From: Glycomyces sp. NRRL B-16210
Lineage (GTDB): Bacteria > Actinomycetota > Actinomycetes > Mycobacteriales > Micromonosporaceae
Direction of reading: 5' to 3'
Length of the DNA: 19,613 nt
Assembly (NCBI RefSeq): GCF_000719515.1
Contig: NZ_JOGR01000021.1
Span: forward strand, 1-19,613
The position numbers were made by a program, and so were the translations under genes. Positions 1 through 6,349 of the stretch are shown here, piece after piece. The notes beneath the pieces were generated by a model. That model worked only from the letters and a program-made list of their open reading frames with translations, was not told where the DNA came from and searched no databases. Position 1 is the stretch's first letter. Each line of letters opens with the position of its first letter.

Positions 1-2
1 AA

Positions 3-21
3 CCGCCGCCCGGCGGCTTTT
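3..21 (+). terminator. Hairpin plus T-run, end of an upstream gene
   Basis: A short GC hairpin (GCCGC at 5-9 pairing with GCGGC at 13-17, loop CCG; an alternative 6-bp pairing exists) is followed at once by TTTT (18-21). This is the shape of an intrinsic terminator on the plus strand. The gene it would serve lies to the left of the window. Confidence 0.55.
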
Positions 22-160
22 CGGCCCGATTCCTGTCGGTGGCCCGAGCAACGCTTGCGCCAGACTTCCTTCCCCTCTCGGGAGGGTGGGGGTTAGGGAT
101 GGCAAACCCCCGGCCACTCGCAAACTGCCCGCCCCGCAACGAATGACCGCTTACGCAGAG

Positions 161-189
161 AGGGGGTCCGGCCTTCGGCTGAACCCCCT
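161..189 (-). terminator. Hairpin terminating the ABC transporter operon
   Basis: AGGGGGT at 161-167 pairs with ACCCCCT at 183-189, and the stem continues inside through GCC/GGC around a TTC loop with one mismatch. It starts about 20 nt past the TAG stop of the minus-strand ABC gene. No clear U-run follows, as is usual in GC-rich actinobacteria. A second possible stem (GGGGGTT 88-94 with AACCCCC 105-111) lies further downstream. Positions 1-209 contain no convincing gene. Confidence 0.55.
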
Positions 190-209
190 TCCCGCGTCGT
201 GCTCGCGGC

Positions 210-1949
210 CTACGCGCGGCCCCGATTCCACAGTCCCCATGCATGCGCATAGGGGCCGTCGGCGGCGGCCAACGCCTCGTGCGTGCCCTCCTCCACGATC
301 GCGCCGTGCTCCATCACGATGATCCGGTCGGCCTTCGCGGCCTGGTCGAGCCGGTGCGCGACGAGCAAGCCCGCGCGCCCCTCCAAGGCCGCCACAGCCG
401 CGCCGTCGAGCGCGGCCGAGTCGGCGCTGCCGGCCTCAGCCGTGGCCTCGTCGAGCACGGCCAGGCGCGGATCGAGCAGGACCACCCGCGCCAGAGCGAG
501 CATCTGCGCCTGAGCGGGAGTCAGCTCGGTGCCGCGCGCGCCGATGCCGGTGTCAAGCCCGTCTGGCAGAGCCAGCAGCGAGGCCGCACCGACGCGGCGC
601 AGGGCCGCGTCGAGTTCGGCGTCCGTCGCGCCGGGCCGGGCGAGGTCGAGGTTCTCGCGAAGCGTCCCGTCGAAGACATGCACCTCCTGGGTCACGAGGG
701 CGACGGCCGGCCCCTCGGCACGAGCGGCGACGGCCACCCGGCCGCCGTCGGGTTCGAGAACCCCGGCGACGAGCGCCGCGAGGGTGCTCTTGCCGGCGCC
801 GGAGGAGCCCACGAGCGCGACCGTCTCACCCGCGCCGATGCGCAGCGAGACGCCGCCGAGCACCGGATGCCCAGGCGTGTAGGCGAAGTCGACGGCGTCG
901 ATCTCGGCGATCGCGTCGGTGTCCGGCTCGGTCCGGTCGGGGGCCTTGAACCGGTCGGCGACGATGACGCCGACGATCCGCCGCATCGAGGCGAGCGCCG
1001 ACTGGAGGTCGTCGACGACGATCATGAGCCGGTTGATCGGGTCGAACAGCCGCAGGAAGAACAGCATCGCGGTCGTCGCGGCGCCGACGGTGCCGTGGCC
1101 TTCGCGCACGAGCCAGAACCCGACGACGAGGATCGAGCTCATGCCGAGGAACTCGGCGAAGTTCAACCGCGCGAAGAACCCGTTCACCACCGTCTGCGCC
1201 CGCACCGACCATTTGGCGACCGCCCACGAGGCGGTCGCGATCCGCCTGCCGTGGGGGCGCGAGAGCCCGAAGGCGTGCACGGTCTCGATGCCGCGCAAGG
1301 AGGCGAGCAGGTGGTGGGCGCGGTGGGCCATCGCGGCCCGTTCGGCCTCGTAGACCTGCGGCGCGGCGCGGCGGTGCCAGCGGAGCGTGAGCGCGTAGAC
1401 CGGCGCGACCAGCGCGATCGCGGCCACGGCGAAGCGCCAGTCGAGCACGGCCATGCCGATGGCCGTGACGGCGATGGAGAACGCGGACCCGGCGATGGCG
1501 GGCACCACGAGCGGGGCGGCCTCGGCGACCACGGCCACGTCGTCGCCCGAACGGGAGACGAGGTCCCCAGCGCCGGCGCGTTCGAGCGCGGCGCGCGGGA
1601 GCGCGAGCCCGCGGGCGACCATGCGCTCGCGGGTGGAGGCGAGGACGCGCTCGACCAATCGGGTCGCCCCGACCTGGCCGAGGCCGTCGGCCGCGGCGGC
1701 CACGAGCGCACCGGCGGCGATCGCGGCGGCGAGCCACCAGATCCGCTCGGCCCCTTGGCCTTCGGCCACGACATCGACCAGAGCGCCGAGGGCGGCGGGG
1801 GTGACGAGCCCGGCGGCGGCCCCGATCGTCAGCAGCGTGACGACGCCGACCACTTTCCACGTGCCGCCCTTGAGCGCCAGGCGCACCTCGGCGCGCACCT
1901 GCGCGGCCGAGGCCAGGGGCAGGGCCTCGCGGGTTCCGTTGTCGCTCAT
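210..1949 (-). CDS. ABC exporter half-transporter, catalytic subunit of a heterodimer (TMD-NBD)
   Basis: A 579-residue membrane-spanning domain fused to an ATPase domain, the layout of type IV (exporter-fold) half-transporters. Hydrophobic segments fill about residues 30-310. The ATPase domain has Walker A GSSGAGKS (381-388), Q-loop Gln about 421, Walker B ending in D500-E501 and switch His532. The signature motif, normally LSGGQ, reads LTPAQ (476-480) and is degenerate. The start is ATG at 1949: it has GGAG 6 nt upstream and overlaps the stop of the upstream partner gene by 4 nt (ATGA), so the two are probably translationally coupled. The frame stays open further upstream, but only within the partner gene. 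It probably pairs with the 1946-3643 product and supplies the working ATP site. The iron box before the operon suggests a substrate such as a siderophore; the direction of transport is not known. Confidence 0.9.
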   Translation of the reverse strand: MSDNGTREALPLASAAQVRAEVRLALKGGTWKVVGVVTLLTIGAAAGLVTPAALGALVDVVAEGQGAERIWWLAAAIAAGALVAAAADGLGQVGATRLVERVLASTRERMVARGLALPRAALERAGAGDLVSRSGDDVAVVAEAAPLVVPAIAGSAFSIAVTAIGMAVLDWRFAVAAIALVAPVYALTLRWHRRAAPQVYEAERAAMAHRAHHLLASLRGIETVHAFGLSRPHGRRIATASWAVAKWSVRAQTVVNGFFARLNFAEFLGMSSILVVGFWLVREGHGTVGAATTAMLFFLRLFDPINRLMIVVDDLQSALASMRRIVGVIVADRFKAPDRTEPDTDAIAEIDAVDFAYTPGHPVLGGVSLRIGAGETVALVGSSGAGKSTLAALVAGVLEPDGGRVAVAARAEGPAVALVTQEVHVFDGTLRENLDLARPGATDAELDAALRRVGAASLLALPDGLDTGIGARGTELTPAQAQMLALARVVLLDPRLAVLDEATAEAGSADSAALDGAAVAALEGRAGLLVAHRLDQAAKADRIIVMEHGAIVEEGTHEALAAADGPYAHAWGLWNRGRA

Positions 1950-3643
1950 GGGCGTGCTCCGGCAGAGTCGGCGCGGCCGGCGTCGGCCACGCGGTCGCAC
2001 ACGGCCAGCAGCGCGGGCGCGTCGGTGATGAGGAGGGTCGAGTAGGCCCCGCGGGCCGCGCGGAGGCGTTCGGCGATGCGGGCCTCGGTGACCGAGTCGA
2101 CGGCGGTGGTCGGCTCGTGGAGGACCAGCAGCGGCGGGTGCTGCGCGAGAGCGCGGGCCAGGGCCAGGCGCTGGCGCTGGCCGCCGGACAGGCGCAGGCC
2201 GTCGTCGCCGACCTGGGCGTCGAGCCCGCCGGGGGCGCCTTCGACGATCTCGGCGCAGTCGGCGGCCTCGAGCGCGGCGGCGGTGCGCTCCTCGCTCGCG
2301 GTGCCGAGGGCGACGTTCTCGCGGATGGTGCCGTCGAAGAGGGCGGCGTGGTGCGGGACGACGAGGACGGAGGCGCGCAGCGCTTCGAGCTCGAACTCGC
2401 CGAGCGGGCGGCCCTGCCAGGTCGCGGTGCCCTCGGTGGGGGCCGCGGCGCCGGAGAGGATCGCCGCGAGGTCGGCGGCGGCCGCCGGGGGCAGCCGCAG
2501 GCCGACGCATTCGCCGGGGGCCACGTCGAGGCTCAGGCCGTCGAGGGCGCCGGCGGTGACGCCCGAGAGGCTGAGTTTCCCTTCGCCCGCTTCAGGTGTC
2601 GCGGTGCCCGGGTTCTCGACGCGGTGGGCGAGAGTGAGGACGGTGAGCACGCGCGCGGCGGCGGCGAGCGCCCCGGCCCACATGGGGCCGAACGCGGTCG
2701 CGAAGGAACTGAGCGGCCCGACCACGTACTGGGTGATGCCGACGACCGTGATGAGCTGCCCCACCGTGAGGTCCCCGTTCAGCGCCCGCAGGCCCGCGAC
2801 GACGGCGAGCGCGGCGACGAACAGGCCGGTCACGAGGTTCATGGAGCCGACGAAGACGCCTTGGGCGCCGGCGGCGTGCAGGCTCCCTTCGAGGGCGTCG
2901 CGGCTGGCGCGCCGGTAGCGGTCGGCGCCGGCGCGCTGGGCGCCGAGTCCCGAGAGGATGCGGTAGCCCGACAGGAGGTCGGCGGCCTTGCCGGAGGCTT
3001 CGGCGGCGAGTTCGGACTGGCGCTCGGAGCGGCGGCGCAGCGGCCCGCCCGCGCGGTCCATGAGCAGCAGGAGCAGCGGGACGCCGAGGAGGACGATGAG
3101 GCCGATCTGCCAGGAGATCGCGAAGAGCACCAGCGCGCACAGCAGGATGCCGGCGAACTGGCCGACGGGGAAGACGGCGATGAACACCGCGCGGGAGAGC
3201 GCGTTGACGTCGCTGGCGGCGATCGACAGGGAGGTGCCGGGCAGCCCGGCGCGCCCGGCGACGCCGGTGGGCGCGAGCAGGCGGTCGGCGACGAGGGTCC
3301 GCAGCCGGTGCTGGACGGCCTCCATGCCGAGCAGGCCGATGCGCGAGCCGAACCGGTAGGAGTAGGAGAGCATCGCGAAGTCGGCGGCCAGGAGCACCAG
3401 GCACAGGCCGAGGCGGACGGGGTCGCCGGTGGCGACGGCCTGGTCGATCGCGAAGCCCATGATGACCGGGACGAGGGCCTCGCCGATCTGGTGGCCGACC
3501 GAGAGCGCGGCGGCCGGGGTCGTGTACCTCGGCGCGCCGAGGATGGTGCGGACGGCGAGTCTGCGCGGGGTGGTGTCGGGGTCGACGTGCAAGGGGGGCA
3601 GGGCGATCGGCTCGTCGGGGGCCTGGAAGAAGCGGGGCCTCAC
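1946..3643 (-). CDS. ABC exporter half-transporter with lost Walker A (degenerate subunit of a heterodimer)
   Basis: A 565-residue TMD-NBD half-transporter. The membrane domain covers about residues 30-330. The ATPase domain keeps a perfect LSGGQRQR signature (485-492), but its Walker A position reads GLRLPPAAAAD (381-391), with no P-loop glycines and no lysine. Walker B is LLVLHEPT, with His509 in place of the Asp and Glu510 kept. The switch His is Asp541. It therefore probably cannot hydrolyse ATP itself but lends its signature to the partner. The GTG start at 3643 has GGAAGG 8 nt upstream. It is the first gene of a two-gene operon with a 4-nt overlap, transcribed from the iron-box promoter near 3735. 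Siderophore or other iron-related traffic is inferred from this regulation; it lacks the N-terminal siderophore-interaction domain of mycobacterial IrtA. Confidence 0.88.
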   Translation of the reverse strand: MRPRFFQAPDEPIALPPLHVDPDTTPRRLAVRTILGAPRYTTPAAALSVGHQIGEALVPVIMGFAIDQAVATGDPVRLGLCLVLLAADFAMLSYSYRFGSRIGLLGMEAVQHRLRTLVADRLLAPTGVAGRAGLPGTSLSIAASDVNALSRAVFIAVFPVGQFAGILLCALVLFAISWQIGLIVLLGVPLLLLLMDRAGGPLRRRSERQSELAAEASGKAADLLSGYRILSGLGAQRAGADRYRRASRDALEGSLHAAGAQGVFVGSMNLVTGLFVAALAVVAGLRALNGDLTVGQLITVVGITQYVVGPLSSFATAFGPMWAGALAAAARVLTVLTLAHRVENPGTATPEAGEGKLSLSGVTAGALDGLSLDVAPGECVGLRLPPAAAADLAAILSGAAAPTEGTATWQGRPLGEFELEALRASVLVVPHHAALFDGTIRENVALGTASEERTAAALEAADCAEIVEGAPGGLDAQVGDDGLRLSGGQRQRLALARALAQHPPLLVLHEPTTAVDSVTEARIAERLRAARGAYSTLLITDAPALLAVCDRVADAGRADSAGARP

Positions 3644-3693
3644 GGTCGGGGCCTTCCGGCGGGCGGGGTCGGGTCGAGTGCGGGGAGCGGCAT
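3640..3693 (-). CDS. Possible 17-residue leader ORF before the ABC operon
   Basis: An ATG at 3693, preceded by AGGA-like sequence, opens 17 codons rich in Pro and Arg (starting MPLPALDP). The TGA stop overlaps the GTG start of the ABC gene. It lies within the predicted 5' leader of the iron-regulated transcript. It could couple or tune translation of the ABC gene, or be chance; nothing else supports it. Confidence 0.25.
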   Translation of the reverse strand: MPLPALDPTPPAGRPRP

Positions 3694-3729
3694 GGGTTCC
3701 TGTCCGGGGCGGGATTCGGCGGTCACCGA

Positions 3730-3758
3730 ATATTAGGCAAGGCTAACTTGTTCCGCAA
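3730..3758 (-). promoter_or_regulatory. Iron-box promoter of the ABC operon (-35 TTGCGG, 17 bp, -10 TAATAT)
   Basis: Read on the minus strand, -35 TTGCGG (3758-3753) and -10 TAATAT (3735-3730) are 17 bp apart. The 19-bp stretch at 3733-3751 (plus strand TTAGGCAAGGCTAACTTGT) matches the IdeR/DmdR/DtxR consensus TTAGGTTAGGCTAACCTAA at 14 of 19 positions. The site covers the spacer and part of the -10, the usual geometry for repression by an iron-loaded regulator. The predicted start is near 3723, giving a leader of about 80 nt. Confidence 0.75.
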
Positions 3759-3784
3759 GGTGTCCCTCGGCACGTTCGGCGCCC

Positions 3785-4540
3785 TCAGCGGTTGAACACC
3801 AGCTCCAGGAGCCCCAGGCGCCACGCGGCGTCGCGGGCGAGGAGGAACCCGAGGATGCCGATGACCCATCCGGTGGTGCTCGCCGCGTGCTTGGTCATCC
3901 AGTCGTTGATCCGCACCAGCACCGGCTCGACGGCGCGGCGTGCGGTGAGCCGGGCGGCCAGGAGCACCAGCGCGGGCAGGACCATCACGAGGCAGTAGGC
4001 GGCCATGGTCGCGGTCGTCCCGGCCGCGCCGAGCCCGGCGGCGGTGACCATCCCGATGGCCGCGAGGTAGGGCAGCATCGTGGCGACTTCCAGGGAGGCC
4101 GCGGCGAGCGCGAGCCCGACCAGGGGCGCGACCGAGCTCTTGCGGGTGCGCACGGCACCCCCGGCCGCCTCGGCCTCGCTCTCGACGCCGAGGGCCCGTT
4201 CGCGCCAGCGCGCGACGCGGCCGCCGCCTTCCTTGCGGCGCTTGGAGTCGAAGCGGAAGCTCAGGGCGAGCAGGGCGAGGCCGAGGACGAGCTGGGTCCA
4301 GCGGGCGGCGTCGGTCTCCAGTAGCGCGGTGATCTGGGTGAGGAAGGCGCTCGCGCCGAGCACGATCGCCATGCCGACGGCGAAGTAGAAGACCGCGATG
4401 ACGCCGAGGTAGACGAGCATCCGGCCGGCGCGGACCCGGCCGGGCGCCAGGAGCAGCCAGATCGGGATGAGGAGCGTGCCGAAGCTGGTCGAGTCGATCA
4501 GCGCGAGTGCGGCGAGTGCGGCGGCCAGGGTGAGGTCCAT
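3785..4540 (-). CDS. GAP/Sap-family integral membrane protein
   Basis: A 251-residue polytopic membrane protein. It opens with a hydrophobic stretch carrying DSTSFGTLLIP (16-26), typical of the GAP family (named from mycobacterial proteins linked to surface glycopeptidolipid or sulfolipid export; LysE-like fold). Hydrophobic segments lie at about 4-31, 41-66, 81-96, 137-160, 170-198 and 222-236, with a charged cytoplasmic-looking loop at 98-135. The open frame extends upstream to 4786, but that part is not protein-like. ATG 4540 is chosen because a TACGCT -10 element (4552-4547) sits 6 nt before it, as in leaderless actinobacterial genes, and because the family motif begins at once. It lies upstream of the ABC operon on the same strand, with the iron-box promoter between them. 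The substrate is unknown. Confidence 0.8.
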   Translation of the reverse strand: MDLTLAAALAALALIDSTSFGTLLIPIWLLLAPGRVRAGRMLVYLGVIAVFYFAVGMAIVLGASAFLTQITALLETDAARWTQLVLGLALLALSFRFDSKRRKEGGGRVARWRERALGVESEAEAAGGAVRTRKSSVAPLVGLALAAASLEVATMLPYLAAIGMVTAAGLGAAGTTATMAAYCLVMVLPALVLLAARLTARRAVEPVLVRINDWMTKHAASTTGWVIGILGFLLARDAAWRLGLLELVFNR

Positions 4541-4546
4541 ACATGG

Positions 4547-4552
4547 AGCGTA
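4547..4552 (-). promoter_or_regulatory. -10 element for leaderless GAP-family gene
   Basis: TACGCT on the minus strand ends 6 nt before the ATG at 4540, so transcription would begin at or next to the start codon. No Shine-Dalgarno sequence is present and no -35 is obvious. Confidence 0.5.
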
Positions 4553-4683
4553 GGAACGCGGGGGCGGGTGCGGCGTCGGTCGCGGGAGTGAGGTTTCGGG
4601 CGCGGCGTCCGCCTTTGGTGGCAAGCCGAACGGCGCGGGTCGCGGGACCGGGCACCCCCCTGGCCTGGATACCGCTTTCCGAC

Positions 4684-4709
4684 TAAGCTGCTGTCGAACA
4701 GTGTCGAAC
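4684..4709 (+). promoter_or_regulatory. Putative promoter and direct-repeat operator before the BNR-4 gene
   Basis: TAAGCT (4684-4689) fits the TANNNT -10 pattern. TGTCGAAC follows twice, at 4692-4699 and 4702-4709, exactly 10 bp apart and covering the expected start site. Direct repeats one helical turn apart at +1 suggest a repressor site. No matching regulator gene is seen nearby. Confidence 0.4.
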
Positions 4710-4752
4710 GTCGATATGCCCGCGCCCCGCGAGCAGGCCAAAGGAGGCCGCC

Positions 4753-6063
4753 ATGCCCCGCCCCGCCGAACCCGCCACGGCCGCACCGACAGTCGTCAAC
4801 GACAACGGCGCCTGGTGCTGGTTCCAGGACGAGCGCGCACTCGTCGACCCCGGATCGAACCGGCTCGTGGTCGGCTCGATCGCCGCCGGCGAGGGCCCGG
4901 GCGGCGAGGCCCGCACCGGGAACGTCGAGCTGACCGTGGTGGACCTGGGGACCGGCGCCGCCGAAGTGGTGGTGCTGCACGAGAACCTGGAGGTCGACGA
5001 CCACGACGTGCCCGCGCTGTGGCACCGCTCGGACGGGCGCTGGCTCGCCGTATACACCAAGCACAAGACCGACGACCTCACGCGCTGGCGCGTGAGCGAG
5101 CCGGGCGACCCGACCCGGTGGGGCCCCGAGCGGACCTTCGACTGGAGCCCGCACACCGAGGGGCGCGGGGTCACCTACTCGAACCTGCGCGCCTCGGGCG
5201 GGCGCCTGTACTGCTTCGCCCGCGCGGTGAACGACGACCAGTGCGCGCTCGTGTCCGACGACGAGGGCGACACCTGGGCGTACGCGGGCAAGCTCTTCAC
5301 CCGGCCGAAGGTCGGGTACGTCAACGGCTACACCCGCTACGCCTCGGACGGTGAGCGCATCGACCTGGTCACCACCGACCACCACCCGCGCGACTTCGAC
5401 AACTCGATCTACCACGGCTACATCGCGGACGGCGCGCTGCACCGCAGCGACGGCACCGTCCTCGACGCGGCCGCACTCGACGGCGAGGCGCCCTCCCAGG
5501 CCGACCTGACGACCGTGCTCGCCACCGGCGCGACCTACAACGGCGAGCGGATCTCGCACTGCTGGACCACCGACATCCGCCGGGCCGCGGACGGCACGGT
5601 CGCGGCGATCCTCACCGCGCGGGCAGGCGGCGGCGAGTTCGCTCGCGGCCAGGCCTACCCGGACCTGCGGTTCTACGCCGCGCGGTGGACGCCCGGCGGC
5701 GAATGGCGCGTCACGGAGCTGGCCCTGGCCGGGCCGGGGCTCATGCCGCACGAGGAGGACTACACCGGGCTCGCCTCGATCGACCCGTACGACCTGGACT
5801 CGGTGTACGTCTCCACGCGGGTCGACCCGCGCGACGGGAAGGCGCTGGCGCGCCACGAGATCTTCCACGCCCGCACCGCTGACGGCGGCGCGACCTGGGG
5901 CTGGGAGCCGGTCACCGAGAAGTCCGAAGTGGATAATCTGCGGCCGATCGTGGCGCCGGGCGACCCGTCTCGGGTGCCGCTGCTGTGGTTCCGCGGCACC
6001 ATGACCGCCTCGCAGCACTACGACTGCGAGATCGTGCTGCTCGACCAGCCGCGCGGGGCATAG
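4753..6063 (+). CDS. BNR-4 family beta-propeller protein (putative polysaccharide-active or sialidase-like)
   Basis: A 436-residue protein with the N-terminal motif NGAWCWFQDERAL (18-30), then the conserved TYSNL (141-145), NGYTRY (191-196) and DHHPRDFDNSIYHGY (209-223) blocks of BNR-repeat (BNR-4) propellers. SDDEGDTW (168-175) is a textbook Asp-box, and TADGGATW near the C-terminus is a weaker second one. The fold is shared with some ulvan and related polysaccharide lyases; substrate and chemistry cannot be read from sequence. There is no signal peptide or membrane segment, so it is probably cytoplasmic and would act on imported oligosaccharides. ATG 4753 has an excellent AAGGAGG at 4741-4747, 5 nt upstream. 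No sugar transporter or hydrolase partner is adjacent. Confidence 0.8.
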   Translation: MPRPAEPATAAPTVVNDNGAWCWFQDERALVDPGSNRLVVGSIAAGEGPGGEARTGNVELTVVDLGTGAAEVVVLHENLEVDDHDVPALWHRSDGRWLAVYTKHKTDDLTRWRVSEPGDPTRWGPERTFDWSPHTEGRGVTYSNLRASGGRLYCFARAVNDDQCALVSDDEGDTWAYAGKLFTRPKVGYVNGYTRYASDGERIDLVTTDHHPRDFDNSIYHGYIADGALHRSDGTVLDAAALDGEAPSQADLTTVLATGATYNGERISHCWTTDIRRAADGTVAAILTARAGGGEFARGQAYPDLRFYAARWTPGGEWRVTELALAGPGLMPHEEDYTGLASIDPYDLDSVYVSTRVDPRDGKALARHEIFHARTADGGATWGWEPVTEKSEVDNLRPIVAPGDPSRVPLLWFRGTMTASQHYDCEIVLLDQPRGA

Positions 6064-6070
6064 TCGGGGA

Positions 6071-6090
6071 GCCCGGCGTCCGCGCCGGGC
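6071..6090 (+). terminator. Hairpin after the BNR-4 gene
   Basis: GCCCGGCG (6071-6078) and CGCCGGGC (6083-6090) form a perfect 8-bp stem around TCCG, 7 nt past the TAG stop. No T-run follows. Confidence 0.5.
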
Positions 6091-6100
6091 GCTTCGCACT

Positions 6101-6225
6101 CTCGGGGGCTGCGTCCCTATGGCCTGGAGCCGCATTCACACCTGGCTCTTCGCGGCCTCGGGGGCTGCGTACCCATGGCCTGGAGCCGCGTTCGCACTAG
6201 GCTCCTCGCGGTCTCGGGGACTGCG
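6101..6225. repeat. 56-bp tandem repeat, two full copies plus a partial third
   Basis: Copy 1 (6101-6156) and copy 2 (6157-6212) both run CTCGGGGGCTGCGT, ATGGCCTGGAGCCGC, TTCRCAC, GGCTC, TCGCGG, with about ten scattered differences. A third start, CTCGGGGACTGCG, occupies 6213-6225. The 12 nt before copy 1 also resemble a repeat end. An open frame crosses the array but looks non-coding. With the 11-bp array it fills the gap between the BNR-4 and PLP-enzyme genes (6064-6349). Confidence 0.8.
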
Positions 6226-6243
6226 GCAGGTTGCGGTCCTGAG

Positions 6244-6330
6244 CGCGGCTCGGTCGCGGCTCGGTCGCGGCTCGGTCGCGGCTCGGTCGCGGCTCGGTCG
6301 CGGCTCGGTCGCGGCTCGGTCGCGGCCGGT
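6244..6330. repeat. 11-bp tandem repeat (CGCGGCTCGGT), seven perfect copies plus one degenerate
   Basis: CGCGGCTCGGT repeats without error at 6244, 6255, 6266, 6277, 6288, 6299 and 6310, followed by a 10-nt variant CGCGGCCGGT at 6321-6330. Identical copies point to recent slippage, so copy number may vary between strains. The array ends 6 nt before the -10 of the next gene, so its last copies occupy the -35 area. Confidence 0.95.
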
Positions 6331-6336
6331 CTCCAT

Positions 6337-6342
6337 TAGCCT
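6337..6342 (+). promoter_or_regulatory. -10 element for leaderless PLP-enzyme gene
   Basis: TAGCCT lies 7 nt before the ATG at 6350, the spacing of leaderless actinobacterial promoters. There is no Shine-Dalgarno sequence. The usual -35 position falls in the degenerate end of the 11-bp repeat array. Confidence 0.55.
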
Positions 6343-6349
6343 GGGCGGC

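Noticed and set aside
243..2045. Long plus-strand open frames opposite the ABC genes (also 2117-3736)
   Set aside because: Their translations are rich in Arg, Gly and Glu with no domain; they are antisense shadows of the minus-strand genes, common at this GC content.
1950..2510. 187-residue N-terminal extension of the second ABC gene
   Set aside because: It lies wholly within the upstream ABC gene in another frame and is Arg/Pro-rich; ATG 1949 has an SD and stop-start coupling.
4498..6135. 545-residue minus-strand frame opposite the BNR-4 gene
   Set aside because: Low-complexity Arg/Val/Gly-rich translation without recognisable domains, while the plus-strand frame has clear family motifs and a strong SD.
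6244..6330. CRISPR-like array
   Set aside because: Units are 11 bp and directly contiguous, with no spacers and no cas genes.
6119..6349. N-terminal extension of the PLP enzyme through the repeat arrays
   Set aside because: The translation is repeat-derived (GRGSVAARSRL units), and a leaderless -10 sits right before ATG 6350.
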